This document shows, piece by piece, positions 53,725 through 64,000 of a stretch of DNA of 64,000 bases. Made by a program: the position numbers and the translations under genes. Position 1 is the stretch's first letter, and the number at the start of each line of letters is the position of its first letter. Source of the stretch: Cephalopachus bancanus (taxonomy: Eukaryota; Chordata; Mammalia; Primates; Tarsiidae); NCBI GenBank assembly GCA_027257055.1, contig JAPVLO010000073.1:1488001-1552000 (forward strand), in the 5' to 3' direction. Under the pieces are notes generated by a model. The model did no database searches. It saw only the letters and a list, made by a program, of their open reading frames with translations, and was not told the DNA's origin.

Positions 53725-54600
53725 TTCAAATTGAGAATTAAAACATTTTTAATATGGTAAACGCATCATCCAAATGGAACAGTTTCAATGTTTGTTTATT
53801 TCTGTTAACAGTGTTTCTCTTGCTCCTCATTCATGACCAGGTGGTAGTCATTAGATTTCAAAACCTATAGGAATAATATGAAGCCTAGGATGATCCATAA
53901 GAGAAGACTGTATTTTTTTAAAGGTGCTAGGGCACCATCAGTCCAGGACTAATGTAAACTTAAATTCAAGGGTTGAGGTTCCCTGGGCTATTTGGGGGAG
54001 CTAGTTTATTTTTGGTGTTTCCTTACCCTGAGGCTATAGGTCTTTAAATTTCAGTTTAATATGTCTTAAGTATGATTTCTCAAAAACTGTCTACTGTGGG
54101 CAGGTCAAGGGCTTTGAATTTTGTTCTTCTTGTTGTTCAAAGCCACAGCTTATTTTCCCATTGGGTTCTTACGTTCTGGCAAATGCCCTCTTGGTGAAAG
54201 CAACTTAAAATGCTCAGTTTACCTCTCTGACTTTTTGCCACCCAGATTTTGGTTCAGTCATTTATTGATGTCTTAGTACTCGAGTTTTTAAGAAACCTAA
54301 AAAAATTTTTTTTTGTCCAGCTATTCTAGATGGCTTCACAATTTTGGTCCAAATTATTTAGGTGCCATTACTAGATAGAATCTTCTGGATTTTTTAATTG
54401 TTTACTTATAATTTTTTTGTGTATCAGCTCTGTAATTCTTTGTTTTTCATGCAGACTTCTTTTTAAAAATCTTACTTAAAAGAGTTTTGGAAATAGCATT
54501 GATTTAATAGTTCATGGACAGCATTCCATATTAGTATATGTAAATCTGCCTTTTTTTAAAATTATTTTGTTCTTATTTTCTTTATTTCTTTCCATTTTCT
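53725..54600. other. ASZ1 intron 4, no clear feature
   Basis: No exon. May contain further very old L1 DNA. Confidence 0.35.
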
Positions 54601-54607
54601 CTCTTGT

Positions 54608-54730
54608 AGGAATTAGGGTAAAGAACTGACAACTACAAAAACCATTTTAAAATTAATTCTCGAGGTCACAGGAATTAGGGTAAAGAACTGACAACTAGAA
54701 AGACATTTTAAAATTAATTCTCGAGGTCAC
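54608..54730 (+). repeat. 62-bp tandem duplication (2 copies)
   Basis: Units 54,608-54,669 and 54,670-54,730 begin aggaattagggtaaagaact and end ttctcgaggtcac. They differ by a few bases and one indel near 'aactacaaaaaccatttt'. Confidence 0.95.
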
Positions 54731-54872
54731 AAATAACATCTATGTTTCTCTTGGCTCTTGATCCTGATAATACTTAGCACAGTATACTCTGTCTAACACG
54801 TATGGGCATTTAATACAGGTTTATTTATTTCAACTTTAGAATTTTTTTTGGTTTTTTATTTTGTTTTCTTTT

Positions 54873-55085
54873 TCTTTTTTTTTTTTTGGAGCCAGAGTCT
54901 CACTCTATTGCCCAGACTGGAGTGCAGTGATATACTCACGGCCACCACAGCCTCTACCTGCTGGGCTTAGACAGTCCTTCCGCCTCAGCGTTCAAGTAGC
55001 AGGAACTAATGTTTTGATTTATTATAGAGACAAGGTCTTGCCAAGTTGCCCAGCCTGGTCTCAAGCCCCTGGGCTCAGGCAGTCA
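54873..55085 (-). repeat. Partial Alu, minus
   Basis: 'ggagccagagtctcactcta' to 'ctgggctcaggcagtc'. The left-monomer end is missing and part of the right monomer is deleted. Confidence 0.88.
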
Positions 55086-55089
55086 CCAG

Positions 55090-55780
55090 CATATTTTGTT
55101 TCCAAATGAAACATTTATTTAATATTTGCTAGTTAACAGGTATTGTGTTAATTGCTTTTAAATATGTCATCTAAGTAACCCTTACAGCTCAGTAGTAAAT
55201 TGCATGTTATTTGCTACAGAGCAGAAAATTGGTGTTGAAATATTTAAGTACCTTTGAATGTAGCAGAGGTTTGAAATGAGTATTCACAATAGTTTAATCT
55301 GAACAGAATTCACCAGTGGAATACATTCCAGGTCTTGTCTGTCTATATTAGCTTTTTTACAACACACCAGTTTAAATAACATGACTTTTCATATTGTTGC
55401 AAAACGTGTTTGTGTTAAACTGCCTTTGGGGCTTGGGAGTTTGTTTGTTTCTGTTGCTCTAAATTATAGTAGATAGTTTAGTATTTTGACTTAAAAAATT
55501 CACAAACTACAAAGGGAAGTATGAGAACAGAAAAGTGTTATCACTTTAATTTAGTTTGATCATAATTAGGACTGAAAACAATGTGACTTTCAATCAGATT
55601 AATGGGAACTTGGCATATATGGACATACCATTTTTTATATTAATATGGAATAAAAATAATAGTGAAGTATGAAAGGTCTATATTTGATTGTTGTATACAT
55701 GGCAAAATTGAAACCCTCTTCAATACGGCCTTAAATTTGGAGTTGTCATTTTTTTTAGAGTAATAGTAAACCTTTAAAAA
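55090..55780. other. ASZ1 intron 4, no feature recognised
   Basis: 'gcagagcagaaaattggtg' near 55,219 may be a short reversed MIR. No exon. Confidence 0.4.
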
Positions 55781-55787
55781 TTATATG

Positions 55788-56085
55788 TAGACTGAGTACA
55801 GTGGCTTATACCTGTAATCCCAGCACTTCGGGAGGCCATGGGGAGTGGATCACTTGAGATCAGGAGTTGAAAACTAGCCTTGGCAATATAGCAAGACCTC
55901 ATCTATACCAAAAAAATTTTTAAAAATTAGCCAGGAGTGATGGTGTGTACCTATAGGCCCAGCTACACCAGAGCTGAGGAGGAAGGATCTCCTGAGCCCA
56001 GGAAGTTGAGGCTGCAGTGAGCCATTATCATGCCATTGCACCCCAGCCTAGGCAGTAAAGTGAGATTCTGCTCAAAAAGAAAAAA
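55788..56085 (+). repeat. Old Alu (AluJ-like), plus
   Basis: 'gactgagtacagtggcttat', 'cacttgagatcaggagttga', ending 'gagattctgctcaaaaagaa'. The linker differs from the young local Alus ('catctataccaaaaaaattt'), so it belongs to an older subfamily. Confidence 0.9.
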
Positions 56086-56862
56086 AAAATTCTTTTCAGA
56101 AATTTTGCAGGTTTTTTTCCCCCTAGTTTGTTGAAAAAAAGATATATTTTCTTTAAATTTAGAAGGTAATTTTCTGACAAAGAAGTTCATTATATTCAGT
56201 TTGCTCAGTCATAAGATAAGAGTTTTGTAAAATGATGTGGCATTTTAATTTCAATAAATGTTTTATTACCACTGATAAGGCAGCACATATTAACTAATGT
56301 CCAAGGTTTTGACGTAATCACTGGTGATTGTTAACTTGTTGAATGTTATTGCATGTTTTAATAAACAGAAGATACCATGGGAAAAATAGTACTTTCTTTC
56401 TCAGAATATAAATTGAACTATTAATATCATTGGAGCAGTTTGGTAGATTGGGGTGTAAATATGGCTTACAATATTAACTTATTTTCTAGTTGTAAGTAAA
56501 TACGTGACATATCTTTGCTCTGAAAACTGGCTGAGGTCACAAAAATATTTTTTTTAGAAAGAATGTTTAATAGCTTATTTAGATAACATTACTAGAAATT
56601 CTCAAATGTTGTTTTTCTTTCTAGCCTTTTTATTTATTTATCAATATTTTTTATTTTGATATTGTGGGGTACAGTTAAGGGTTAGGTATACAAATATGCT
56701 TCGTTCAGACACCCTTGTTGACAAGGCGTGTCTCCCCGTCCCCAGACAGATGACAGATATTGACTACCGTTAATCCCACCTCCCTTCCCCACCCTCCCCC
56801 CCATAGTTTCCCACTGCTGTCAATCCTTTTCTTATAGTATTATGATAGATGTTCAAGGTCCA

Positions 56863-57455
56863 CTATATAAGTGAGAACATGTGATACTCAGATCTTTGTT
56901 TCTGTGAGAGGTCACTCAGTATTATAGACTCTAGTTCCATCCAGGTTGATGCGAAATTCAGGATTTTGTTCTTTTTTATGGCTGTGTAGTATTTCATTGT
57001 GTATGTGTACCACATTTTTTTATTCCAGTCCTCTTTTGATGGACAGCATGGTTGATTCCAGGTTCTTGCTATTGTGAACAATGCTGCGATAAACATACGT
57101 GTGCAGGTATCTTTTTCATAGAGTGATTTGAGTTCTTCAGGGTATATTCCCAGTAGGGGGATTGCGGGGTCATATGGGAGGTCATATTTAGAGCTTTTAG
57201 GAATCGCCACACTGTTTTCCACAGAGGTTGCACTAGTTTGCACTCCCACCAACAGTGTAGAAATGTTGCCTTTTCACCACATCCTCTCCAGCAACTGTAA
57301 CTTTTTGAGTTATTGATATTTGCCATTCTGACTGGAGTTAGGTGGTATCTCAGTGTGGTTTTGATTTGCATCTCCTTGATGATTAGTGAGGTTGAACATT
57401 TCTTCATGTGTCTGTTGGCTGCTTGGATGTCTTCCTTTGAGAAGTGTCTGTTCAT
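56863..57455 (-). pseudogene. L1 ORF2 C-terminal domain, broken
   Basis: Two overlapping frames: [20 protein letters not shown]...[19 protein letters not shown] (57,069-57,455) and [20 protein letters not shown]...[17 protein letters not shown] (56,863-57,252). A frameshift separates them. Confidence 0.9.
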
Positions 57456-58492
57456 ATCTTTTGCCCACTTTATAATGGGGTTGTTTGTTTTTTTCTTTTC
57501 AGCACGTTTGAGTTCCTTGTAGAGCCAAGATATTAAGCCTTTGTCGGACTTGGAGTAGGCAAATACTTTTTCCCAGTCTGTGGGCTGGTTCCCTGCTCTC
57601 TTGATGGTTTCTTTGGCTCTTGCAGAAGCTTGTCAGTTTAATGAGGTCCCACTTGTCTATCTCATCTCTTATGGCCTGTGGGTTTCAGGTTTTGTTCAGG
57701 AATTGGATGCCAATTCCAATTTCCATGAGGGTATGTCCTTCATTTTCTAAGGTTCTTATGGTTTGAGGTTTTACATTTAGGTCTCTGATCCATTTGGAGT
57801 TAATTTTTGTGTGTGGGGATAGATAGGGGTCTGTTTTGAGTCTTCTGCATGTGGTCAGCCAGTTTTCCCAGCACCATTTACTGAATAGGTTCTCCTCTCC
57901 CCCCCGTGGTGGGTGGTGGCGGCTTTGTCAAAGTTGAGTTGGTTGAGAACTTGAAGTTTTGCTTCTGGAATCTCAATTCTATTCCATTGGTCTATATGCC
58001 TGTTCCTGTACCAATACCAAGCTGTTTTGATTATTGTAGCTCTATAGTAAAGTTTGAAGTCTGGTAGTGTAATACTTCCTGCTTTGTTTTTTGGGGGGTT
58101 TTTTTGCTGAGGATTGCTCTGGCTATTCTTGGTCGTTTGTGTTTCCATATGAATTCCTGTATTGTTTTTTCTAGCTCTGAGAAGAATGTTGCTGGTAATT
58201 TGATGGGTATTGCATTAAATCTGTAGACCGCCTTAGGTAGAATGGACATCTTTATAATGTTGATTCTTCCAATCCATGAGCATGGGATATTTTTCCACTT
58301 GTTTGTGTCATTCTTGATTTCTTTGAGAAGTGTTTTATAGTTTTCATTGTAAAGGTCTTTCACATCTCTGGTTAGGAAGATGCCAAGGTATTTCATTTTT
58401 TTTTGTGGCGATTGTAAATGGGATTGTGTTTTTTATTTGGGTTTCTGTTTGTTTATTATTGCTGTAAAGAAATGCGATTGTCTTTTGCACAT

Positions 58493-59146
58493 TTATTTTA
58501 TACCCTGAGACGTTGCCAAAGTCTTTATCAGTGCAAGGAGGCTTTTGACAGATTCTCTTAAGTTTTCAAGGTACACAGTCATGGTGTCAGCAAAGAGGGA
58601 TAACTTGACTTCCTCTTTTCCTATTTGGATACCCCTGATTGCCTTCTGTTTCCTAATTGCTCCAGCTAGGACTTCCAATACTATATTGAACAAGAGGGGA
58701 GAGAGTGGGCATCCTTGTCTTGTTCCAGTTTTCAGGGGAAATGGTTCCAATATTTGTCTGTTTAGGAGTATGCTGGCTGTGGGTTTCTTGTAGATGGCTT
58801 TTACTATTTTGAGGTGTGTTCCATGTATGCCTAGGTGTTCGAGGGTTTTTATCAAGAAGGGGTGCTGGATTTTATCAAAAGCTTTTTCTGCATCTAATGA
58901 TATAATCATGTGGTTTTTGTTTTGACATCTGTTGATGTATTTAATTACACTTACTGTCTTGCGGATGTTGAACCAGCCTTGCATCCCAGGGATGAAGCCT
59001 ACTTGGTCATGATGGATGATTTTTGAGAAGTGTTGTTGAATCCGATTTGCTAGGATCTTGTTGAGAATTTTGGCATCTGTGTTCATCAAAGATATTGGCC
59101 TATAGTTCTCTTTCTTTGTTGGGTCTTTACCTGGCTTGGATGTCAA
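58493..59146 (-). pseudogene. L1 ORF2 reverse-transcriptase domain, FADT variant
   Basis: 217 codons without a stop. RT motifs in order: [72 protein letters not shown], then [14 protein letters not shown]. The catalytic FADD is FADT (Thr codon at 58,583-58,585), so the second metal-binding Asp is lost and the enzyme would be inactive. Confidence 0.93.
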
Positions 59147-59594
59147 TATGATGTTGGCTTCATGGAATGATTTGGGGAGGGTTCCATTTTTCTCAATCGC
59201 CTGGAATACTTTCAGTAGGATTGGTATCAGCTCTTCCTTTAATGTCTTATAGAATTCTACTAGAAAGCCATCTGGGCCAGGGCTTTTTTTTGTAGGTAGT
59301 TTTCATATTACATAGTCAATTTCCTTGATTATTATTGGTCGATTTAGGGTCTTGATTTCAGGTTGTATGATACTGATCAGTAAGTCTTCCATTTCCTTAA
59401 GGTTTTCCAGTTTGTTTCCATATAAGTGCACATAGTAGTCTCTAACGATCTTTTGTATTTTTTGGGGGTCAGATGTGACTTCATCTTTTTTGTTTCTGAT
59501 TGTATTTATTTGGGCGTTTTCTCTTTTTTTCTTGGTCAATCTAGCTAAGGGACCATCGATCTTGTTTATCCTTTCAAAGAACCAGCTTTTTGTT

Positions 59595-60593
59595 TCATTG
59601 ATTTTTTTGTATTGTCTTTTTGTCTTCTGTGTCCTGGATTTGGGCTTTTATTTTGGTGATCTGGATTCTTCTGCTGCAGTTAGGCTTTTGGTGGTCTTGC
59701 TTTTCCATCTTCCTAAGGTAACTTGTTAGGCTGTTGATTTGTGATCCTTCCATTTTATTCATGTGCATTTGTAGACATATGAATTCCCCTCTTACTACAG
59801 CTTTCATGGTGTCCCAGAGATTTTGGTAAGATGTCTCTTCATTTTCATTTGTTACCAGATATCTTTTAATCTCTGTTTTGATTTCATTGTTGACCCAGGA
59901 GTTGTTTAGCATTATGCTGTTGAGTTTCCATGTCTTTGTGTGTTTGGGGGGCAGCTTGTTGGTGTTGATGTTTATTTTTATTCCACTGTGGTCTGAGAAG
60001 GTGCATGACAAAATTTCAATCTTTTGAAATTTGTTTATGCTTGATTTATGGCCAAGTATGTGGTCAATCTTAGAGTATGTTCCATGTGGTGCTGAGTAGA
60101 ATGTATATTCTGTGGTCATTGGGTGGAGTGTTCTGTAGGTATCAATTAAGTCCATTTGGTCAAGAGTCATGTTGAGGTTCTGGATCTCATTGCTGATTTT
60201 TTGTCCTGATGATCTCTCCAGGGTTGTGAGTGGGATATTAAAGTCCCCAGTTATGATGGTGTCAGAATCAATATCTTTCTTTAGTTTTCCTAGAAACTGC
60301 TTTATGAAAGTTGGCGCTCCTATGTTGGGTGCATATATGTTTAGGATAGATATTTCTTGTTGATGGAGTGAACCTTTTATCATTATGTAGTGGCCTTCTG
60401 TATCGTTTTTAATTTTTGATAGCTTAAATGGTATTTTGTCTGAAATTAGGATCATGACTCCTCCTTTCTTTTGTGTTCCATTCACCTGAAAATTTGTTTC
60501 CCATCCTCTTACTTTGAGTCTGTGCATGTCCTTTCTAGTGAGATGGGTCTCTTGAAGGCAGTGTATTGTTGCCTGGTGTTTTTTTTTATCCAT
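59595..60593 (-). pseudogene. L1 ORF2 endonuclease domain
   Basis: 332 codons. AP-endonuclease-like residues are present: [32 protein letters not shown] and the terminal SDHSGIK. The upstream NVNGLN piece with the first catalytic Asn lies just beyond 60,593 in another frame, across a run of A's. The frame stops before the RT domain. Confidence 0.92.
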
Positions 60594-61027
60594 TTTGCCA
60601 TTCTGTGTCTTTTCAGTGGTGCATTTAGTCCATTCACATTAGGCTAATTATTGAAATGTGAGTTGGTCCCTATCATAGAGTTCTTATAGAGTTGTTGTTC
60701 TTCCACTTGGTTTTTGTCTTTCTTTTGGTTTTGGGGTTGGTTCATGTGTATTTTATTCTTTTTCCTGTACTCTTATGAAGAACATTGTTCTTTTTTCCTT
60801 TTCTTCTGTGTTTAGTACTTGCTTCAGTGCTTCATGTAGAAGTGATCTGGTGGCAGCGTAAATTCTTAGGGATTGGATATCTTGGAAAGATTTTGATTCT
60901 CCCTTGCTGATGAAGCTTAACTTAGCTGGGTAGGTTATTCTTGGTTGAAATTGTTTATCTTTTAGGACTTTGAAGATAGGGCTCCAAGCTCTCCTAGCCT
61001 GCAGGGTTTCTGTAGATAAATCAGCTG

Positions 61028-61330
61028 CTATTCTAATTGGTCTTCCATGGTAGGTGATCTGCCTTTTTCTCTTGCTGCCTTTAGGATTTTTTCTTTTATA
61101 CCTACTTTGTTTAGGTGAATTATTATGTGTCTGGGAGTTGGTCTTCTCATTTGTTGTCTTGCAGGGGTTCTCTGAATCTCTTGTGTTTGAATTTTTGCAT
61201 CATTGATTAGATAAGGGAAGTTTTCTTGAATAATCTCATGGGAAGTTTGTTCCAGTGTGGTCTCCGTCTTTCTTTCTGCCTCAGGAAGGCCAGTTACTCG
61301 TAGGTTCGGTCTCTTGAAGTAATCGCTCAT
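61028..61330 (-). pseudogene. L1 ORF1 RRM/C-terminal fragment
   Basis: Reads RPNLRVTGLPEAERKTE, then ENFPYLIND, RPTPRHIIIHLNKVGIKEKI and LKAAREKG. These are the ORF1p RRM and C-terminal motifs. The coiled-coil part upstream (to about 61,600) is out of frame. Confidence 0.88.
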
Positions 61331-62215
61331 CTCTTGAAGGTTTTGTTCTGTCTTTTTAAGCTTGTTTTCTATGTTTTTAATAGTTTGGGTTAGTTCTATA
61401 TTTTGGTCCTCAAGCTCTGAGATTGTTCTGCTTGGCTAATTCTGCTTTCCATGCTTATCAGTTTGTTATTTATTTCATTCACAGTATTCTTTATTTTGTT
61501 ATCTCAGTTATCAGCTCCTTCCTAGTTTCTTCTTGTCTCTCTTCAATTCTTTCTAATCTCTCCATTAATGTCTTGATATCTAGGTTTGTAGTTTTGAGAC
61601 CAGTCATTCTGGGTGCTCTTCATTGTTTGCATTCTGAAGTCAGTTTTCTCAGTGTCTGCACTCCCCGGGGTCTGGAAGAGACCCATATACTTCTTTTGGT
61701 TTTTCTTCATTTGTGTAGATTTTTCTCTCTCTCCCCCTTTCCCTCCCCTTCTTTAATTCTGTTTTTCAGGGAAGGTGGGGTTGCTTTTGCTTCACTTGTG
61801 CAATCTCCTCTTCTTCCTTATGAGGGTCCTCTGACTTTGTTCACTTTTGAGGCTGGAGTGTGGGCTGCGGGCTGTAGTTTTTGCAGTTTTGAGGTTTAAT
61901 TGAGGGGGAAGCTGTGATTCATAATCTATCTGCTGATTTCAGCATCCACCAACAGGTGTATGGGCACACTGGAACCTATTTCCCCCTGCCTTACAATCTG
62001 TCTGTGCAGTGGGATGTAGGTTTGGTCCCTGAAACAAAAGGAGGTATGAAAGATGAAAATAATGGAGGAAGGGGCAGTCAATAGGAAGTTAGAAGGAGAG
62101 AAGAGTGAGAGAGAAAACAGACATATATACCAAGTAACAGGTGAAAAAGAGACACAAGGCCAGAGAGAAGTGAAAAAGACATGCAAGAAAGATTTCCTAA
62201 AGAAAACCAGTAGCA

Positions 62216-62506
62216 GCCGAGCTCAGTGGCTCAGCCTGTAATCCCGCACCTTGGGAGGCTGAGGTGAGTGGATTGCCTGAGTCTACAGGTTCAAGACCCA
62301 CGCTGGGCAACTTGGCAAGACCTCATCTCTAACAATAAATCAAAAAAACTAGCCAGGCGTGGTAACGCGCCCCTGTAGTTCCAGCTACTTGGAAGGATTG
62401 CCGGAGCCCAGCAGGTCGAGGCTGCGGTGGCCGGGCGCAGCCACTGCACTCTAGTTTGAGCGACAGAGTGAGACTTCAACTAAAAAAAAAAAAAAAAAAA
62501 AAAAAA
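62216..62506 (+). repeat. Alu SINE, plus, inside the L1 5' UTR
   Basis: 'gccgagctcagtggctcagc' to a long A tail. Flanked by gaaaaccagtagca (62,202-62,215) and gaataccggtagct (62,507-62,520). It is younger than the L1. Confidence 0.95.
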
Positions 62507-63594
62507 GAATACCGGTAGCTACACAAAGACAGGCCAATAAAATCATACCTTTTGATGCGTTTTCCCCAACACAAACAGATAGTGTAAGTCAAAAAGCAAA
62601 CAAAAGTGGACAAAATAAACCATTAAAATGATAAAAGTAAAAATAAGAAATCAGACTAGCACTGAAATCTTTCCTGAGTGTCCAAAGTCTCTTCAGCTCT
62701 GATCTCCAGCCCTTCCCCTTTGCTTTCATTGCAGGCAGCTAGATTTACTCACAGCTTGGTTTTATTCTTTTTAACCTGCTGCCTGAGAGGTCTGCAACAC
62801 TTAGTTGCCTGTGTCTGATTTAGCATAGGGGAGGTGATTTGTCTCCTGTTTAGTTATGTTACCTTAGGAAATGAGGTGGAGACTGCTCGTAGGTGGGCAG
62901 GGCAATCCAAATCTCTGGCTGGAGAATGGCCGAGGTGGCAGCTCCTCTTTCGCAGATCCTTTCTCTCCACTCGTCTGGGTCCTTGGGCGATCCACTATGA
63001 TGGGCTGTGGTGATGTGCGAGGCACAGCTGGGCGCTGGATCCCATGTGCCATCAACAGGCTGGGGTGGAGGAGTTGGGAGTTCCCTCCTCTGCAGCTGAG
63101 ACCCTCTGATCAGCACCTCCTTAAGTTATGCTGTTCCCTTACACAAGCATGGGGTCGCATGCTGGTGCCTCAGCCAGGGTGGGCCCAGAGCTCCAGAGCT
63201 CTAAAGAGCAGGCAGTGAGTGGCAAGAGTGGCCCTGGACCCCTCACAGGTTACTTCAGCCACATATGGAGCCGGCATCTCTGAGGGGAGAGCGCCCAGAG
63301 CCTCCCTGGGTGACCGGTGGCTTGGTACTGGGTGCTGGGCGAGACGATGTAGCCAGGGAGGGAGCCTAGACCCGAGACTCCGGGCATGGGTAGTGGAGCA
63401 GCAGCAGCCAGGGCTGCAATTTCCGGCCCTGCGTGGGACAGAGGGTCCTCAGGCTCAGACTGGTGCGGCTGGCGGTGGGCAGGGGGGTGGGGGAAGGAAA
63501 GTAAGTGTCTTTTTGGGAACTCACATTCGGAGAATCTCACAATTCCACCTATGCCGTCGCCATCTTACCAGAACTCCCTCCTTTCTAGCCTTTT

Positions 63595-63944
63595 AAAATC
63601 CATAAATAACCAATACATTTTTGTCATAAATTATTAAAATAATATAAATCCAATTAGTAAATCTGAGTCTTCCTTGATTAAAGAAATTCCTTAAATTCTC
63701 TTCCTCAGAGATAGCCACTTTAAGTAAAGTGAATGTCCCTCCTTTAAAAAAATATATATTTACATATGAATGCACATACACACCTTTTCACATGAAAATG
63801 TGTTTGGGGTCTTTCCTTATTAGTCCATAATAACTTTACTTCAATTTAATTATCATAGTATTCCTTATTATCAATGCATTGTCATTCATTAAATTATTAC
63901 CATGTCAACAACATTTAAATTGTTTTTAATTTTTGTATTCTTGT
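63595..63944. other. ASZ1 intron 4, no feature recognised
   Basis: AT-rich DNA after the L1. No exon. Confidence 0.5.
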
Positions 63945-64000
63945 GTTGTATGGTGGTTAAGAGTACTGCCTTAGGAGCCAGACTGCCAAGATTTGAATCC
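63945..64000 (+). repeat. MIR SINE, cut by window end
   Basis: 'gtatggtggttaagagtact' and 'agccagactgccaagatttg' are the MIR 5' core. Confidence 0.75.

Larger units (their letters stand above)
56631..63580 (-). mobile_element. Full-length L1, antisense, inactive, 14-bp TSD
   Basis: Runs from 5' UTR (63,580) to 3' tail (56,631). The perfect direct repeat ctttctagcctttt flanks it (56,617-56,630 and 63,581-63,594). In minus-strand order: a GC-rich 5' UTR with an Alu inserted (62,216-62,506), the ORF1 RRM/C-terminal part (61,028-61,330), ORF2 endonuclease (59,595-60,593), reverse transcriptase (58,493-59,146) and the C-terminal domain (56,863-57,455), then the 3' UTR ending 'ctgtaccccacaatatcaaa'. 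Frames are broken in several places. The start carries gtaagatggcgacg, a YY1-like site as at human L1 starts. Confidence 0.96.

Noticed and set aside
61423..61899. 158-codon + strand frame
   Set aside because: It is antisense to the L1 ORF1/5' UTR junction and has no independent support.
47761..64000. ASZ1 exon 5
   Set aside because: No segment encoding the next ankyrin repeat with an AG acceptor in the right phase was found. Intron 4 seems to continue past the window.

Overview
The window is nuclear DNA of a primate, most likely a strepsirrhine and probably a lemur. It holds one protein-coding gene, and only its 5' part: ASZ1 (GASZ, a germ-cell piRNA-pathway scaffold), on the + strand. Evidence for the lineage is the roughly thirty 7SL-derived Alu copies that share a linker reading tctctacaataaa(tc)aaaaa and a left monomer with an intact GGTTCGAGACC B box, together with L1s whose 3' ends read gtaccccacaatatcaaaa. 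No lorisiform tRNA-type SINEs were noticed, so lemur is preferred over galago or loris. This is inference from repeat style, not an identification of species.

Layout. Bases 1-38,600 are intergenic DNA upstream of ASZ1. In human and other mammals the divergent neighbour on this side is CFTR; its first exon is not seen here, so it should lie beyond base 1. This part is a mosaic of Alu, L1, MIR and old DNA transposons. Its notable items are a good CTCF motif at 18,189-18,203, an Alu insertion that carries extra 3' sequence (17,474-17,986), an mRNA 3'-end retrocopy (32,863-32,978), and a mariner transposon with very long inverted repeats nested in an MLT1-type LTR (34,886-36,272). A solo LTR with a perfect 6-bp target duplication (38,630-39,490) lies about 0.6 kb upstream of the ASZ1 start codon, in the same orientation. 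A CpG island with ETS, E2F-like and NRF1-like motifs (about 39,890-40,270) surrounds ASZ1 exon 1.

ASZ1 exons 1-4 are at 40,123-40,224, 40,644-40,743, 45,846-45,968 and 47,649-47,760. They encode the acidic N terminus and the first ankyrin repeats, in one continuous frame with GT/AG splice sites. Intron 4 runs from 47,761 past the window end. Intron 2 contains an antisense, 5'-truncated RPS12 retrocopy with an open frame, and L1 and Alu insertions. Intron 4 contains a near-perfect 48-bp inverted repeat whose spacer copies a sequence 1.2 kb upstream, a Tigger-type MER element, several Alus, and a full-length but dead antisense L1 (56,631-63,580) with a 14-bp target duplication.

All other open frames are repeat-derived or chance. 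Nothing in the window looks like a new multi-gene system. The most interesting items are structural: the fold-back with templated spacer, the long-TIR mariner, the open RPS12 copy and the LTR next to a germline promoter.
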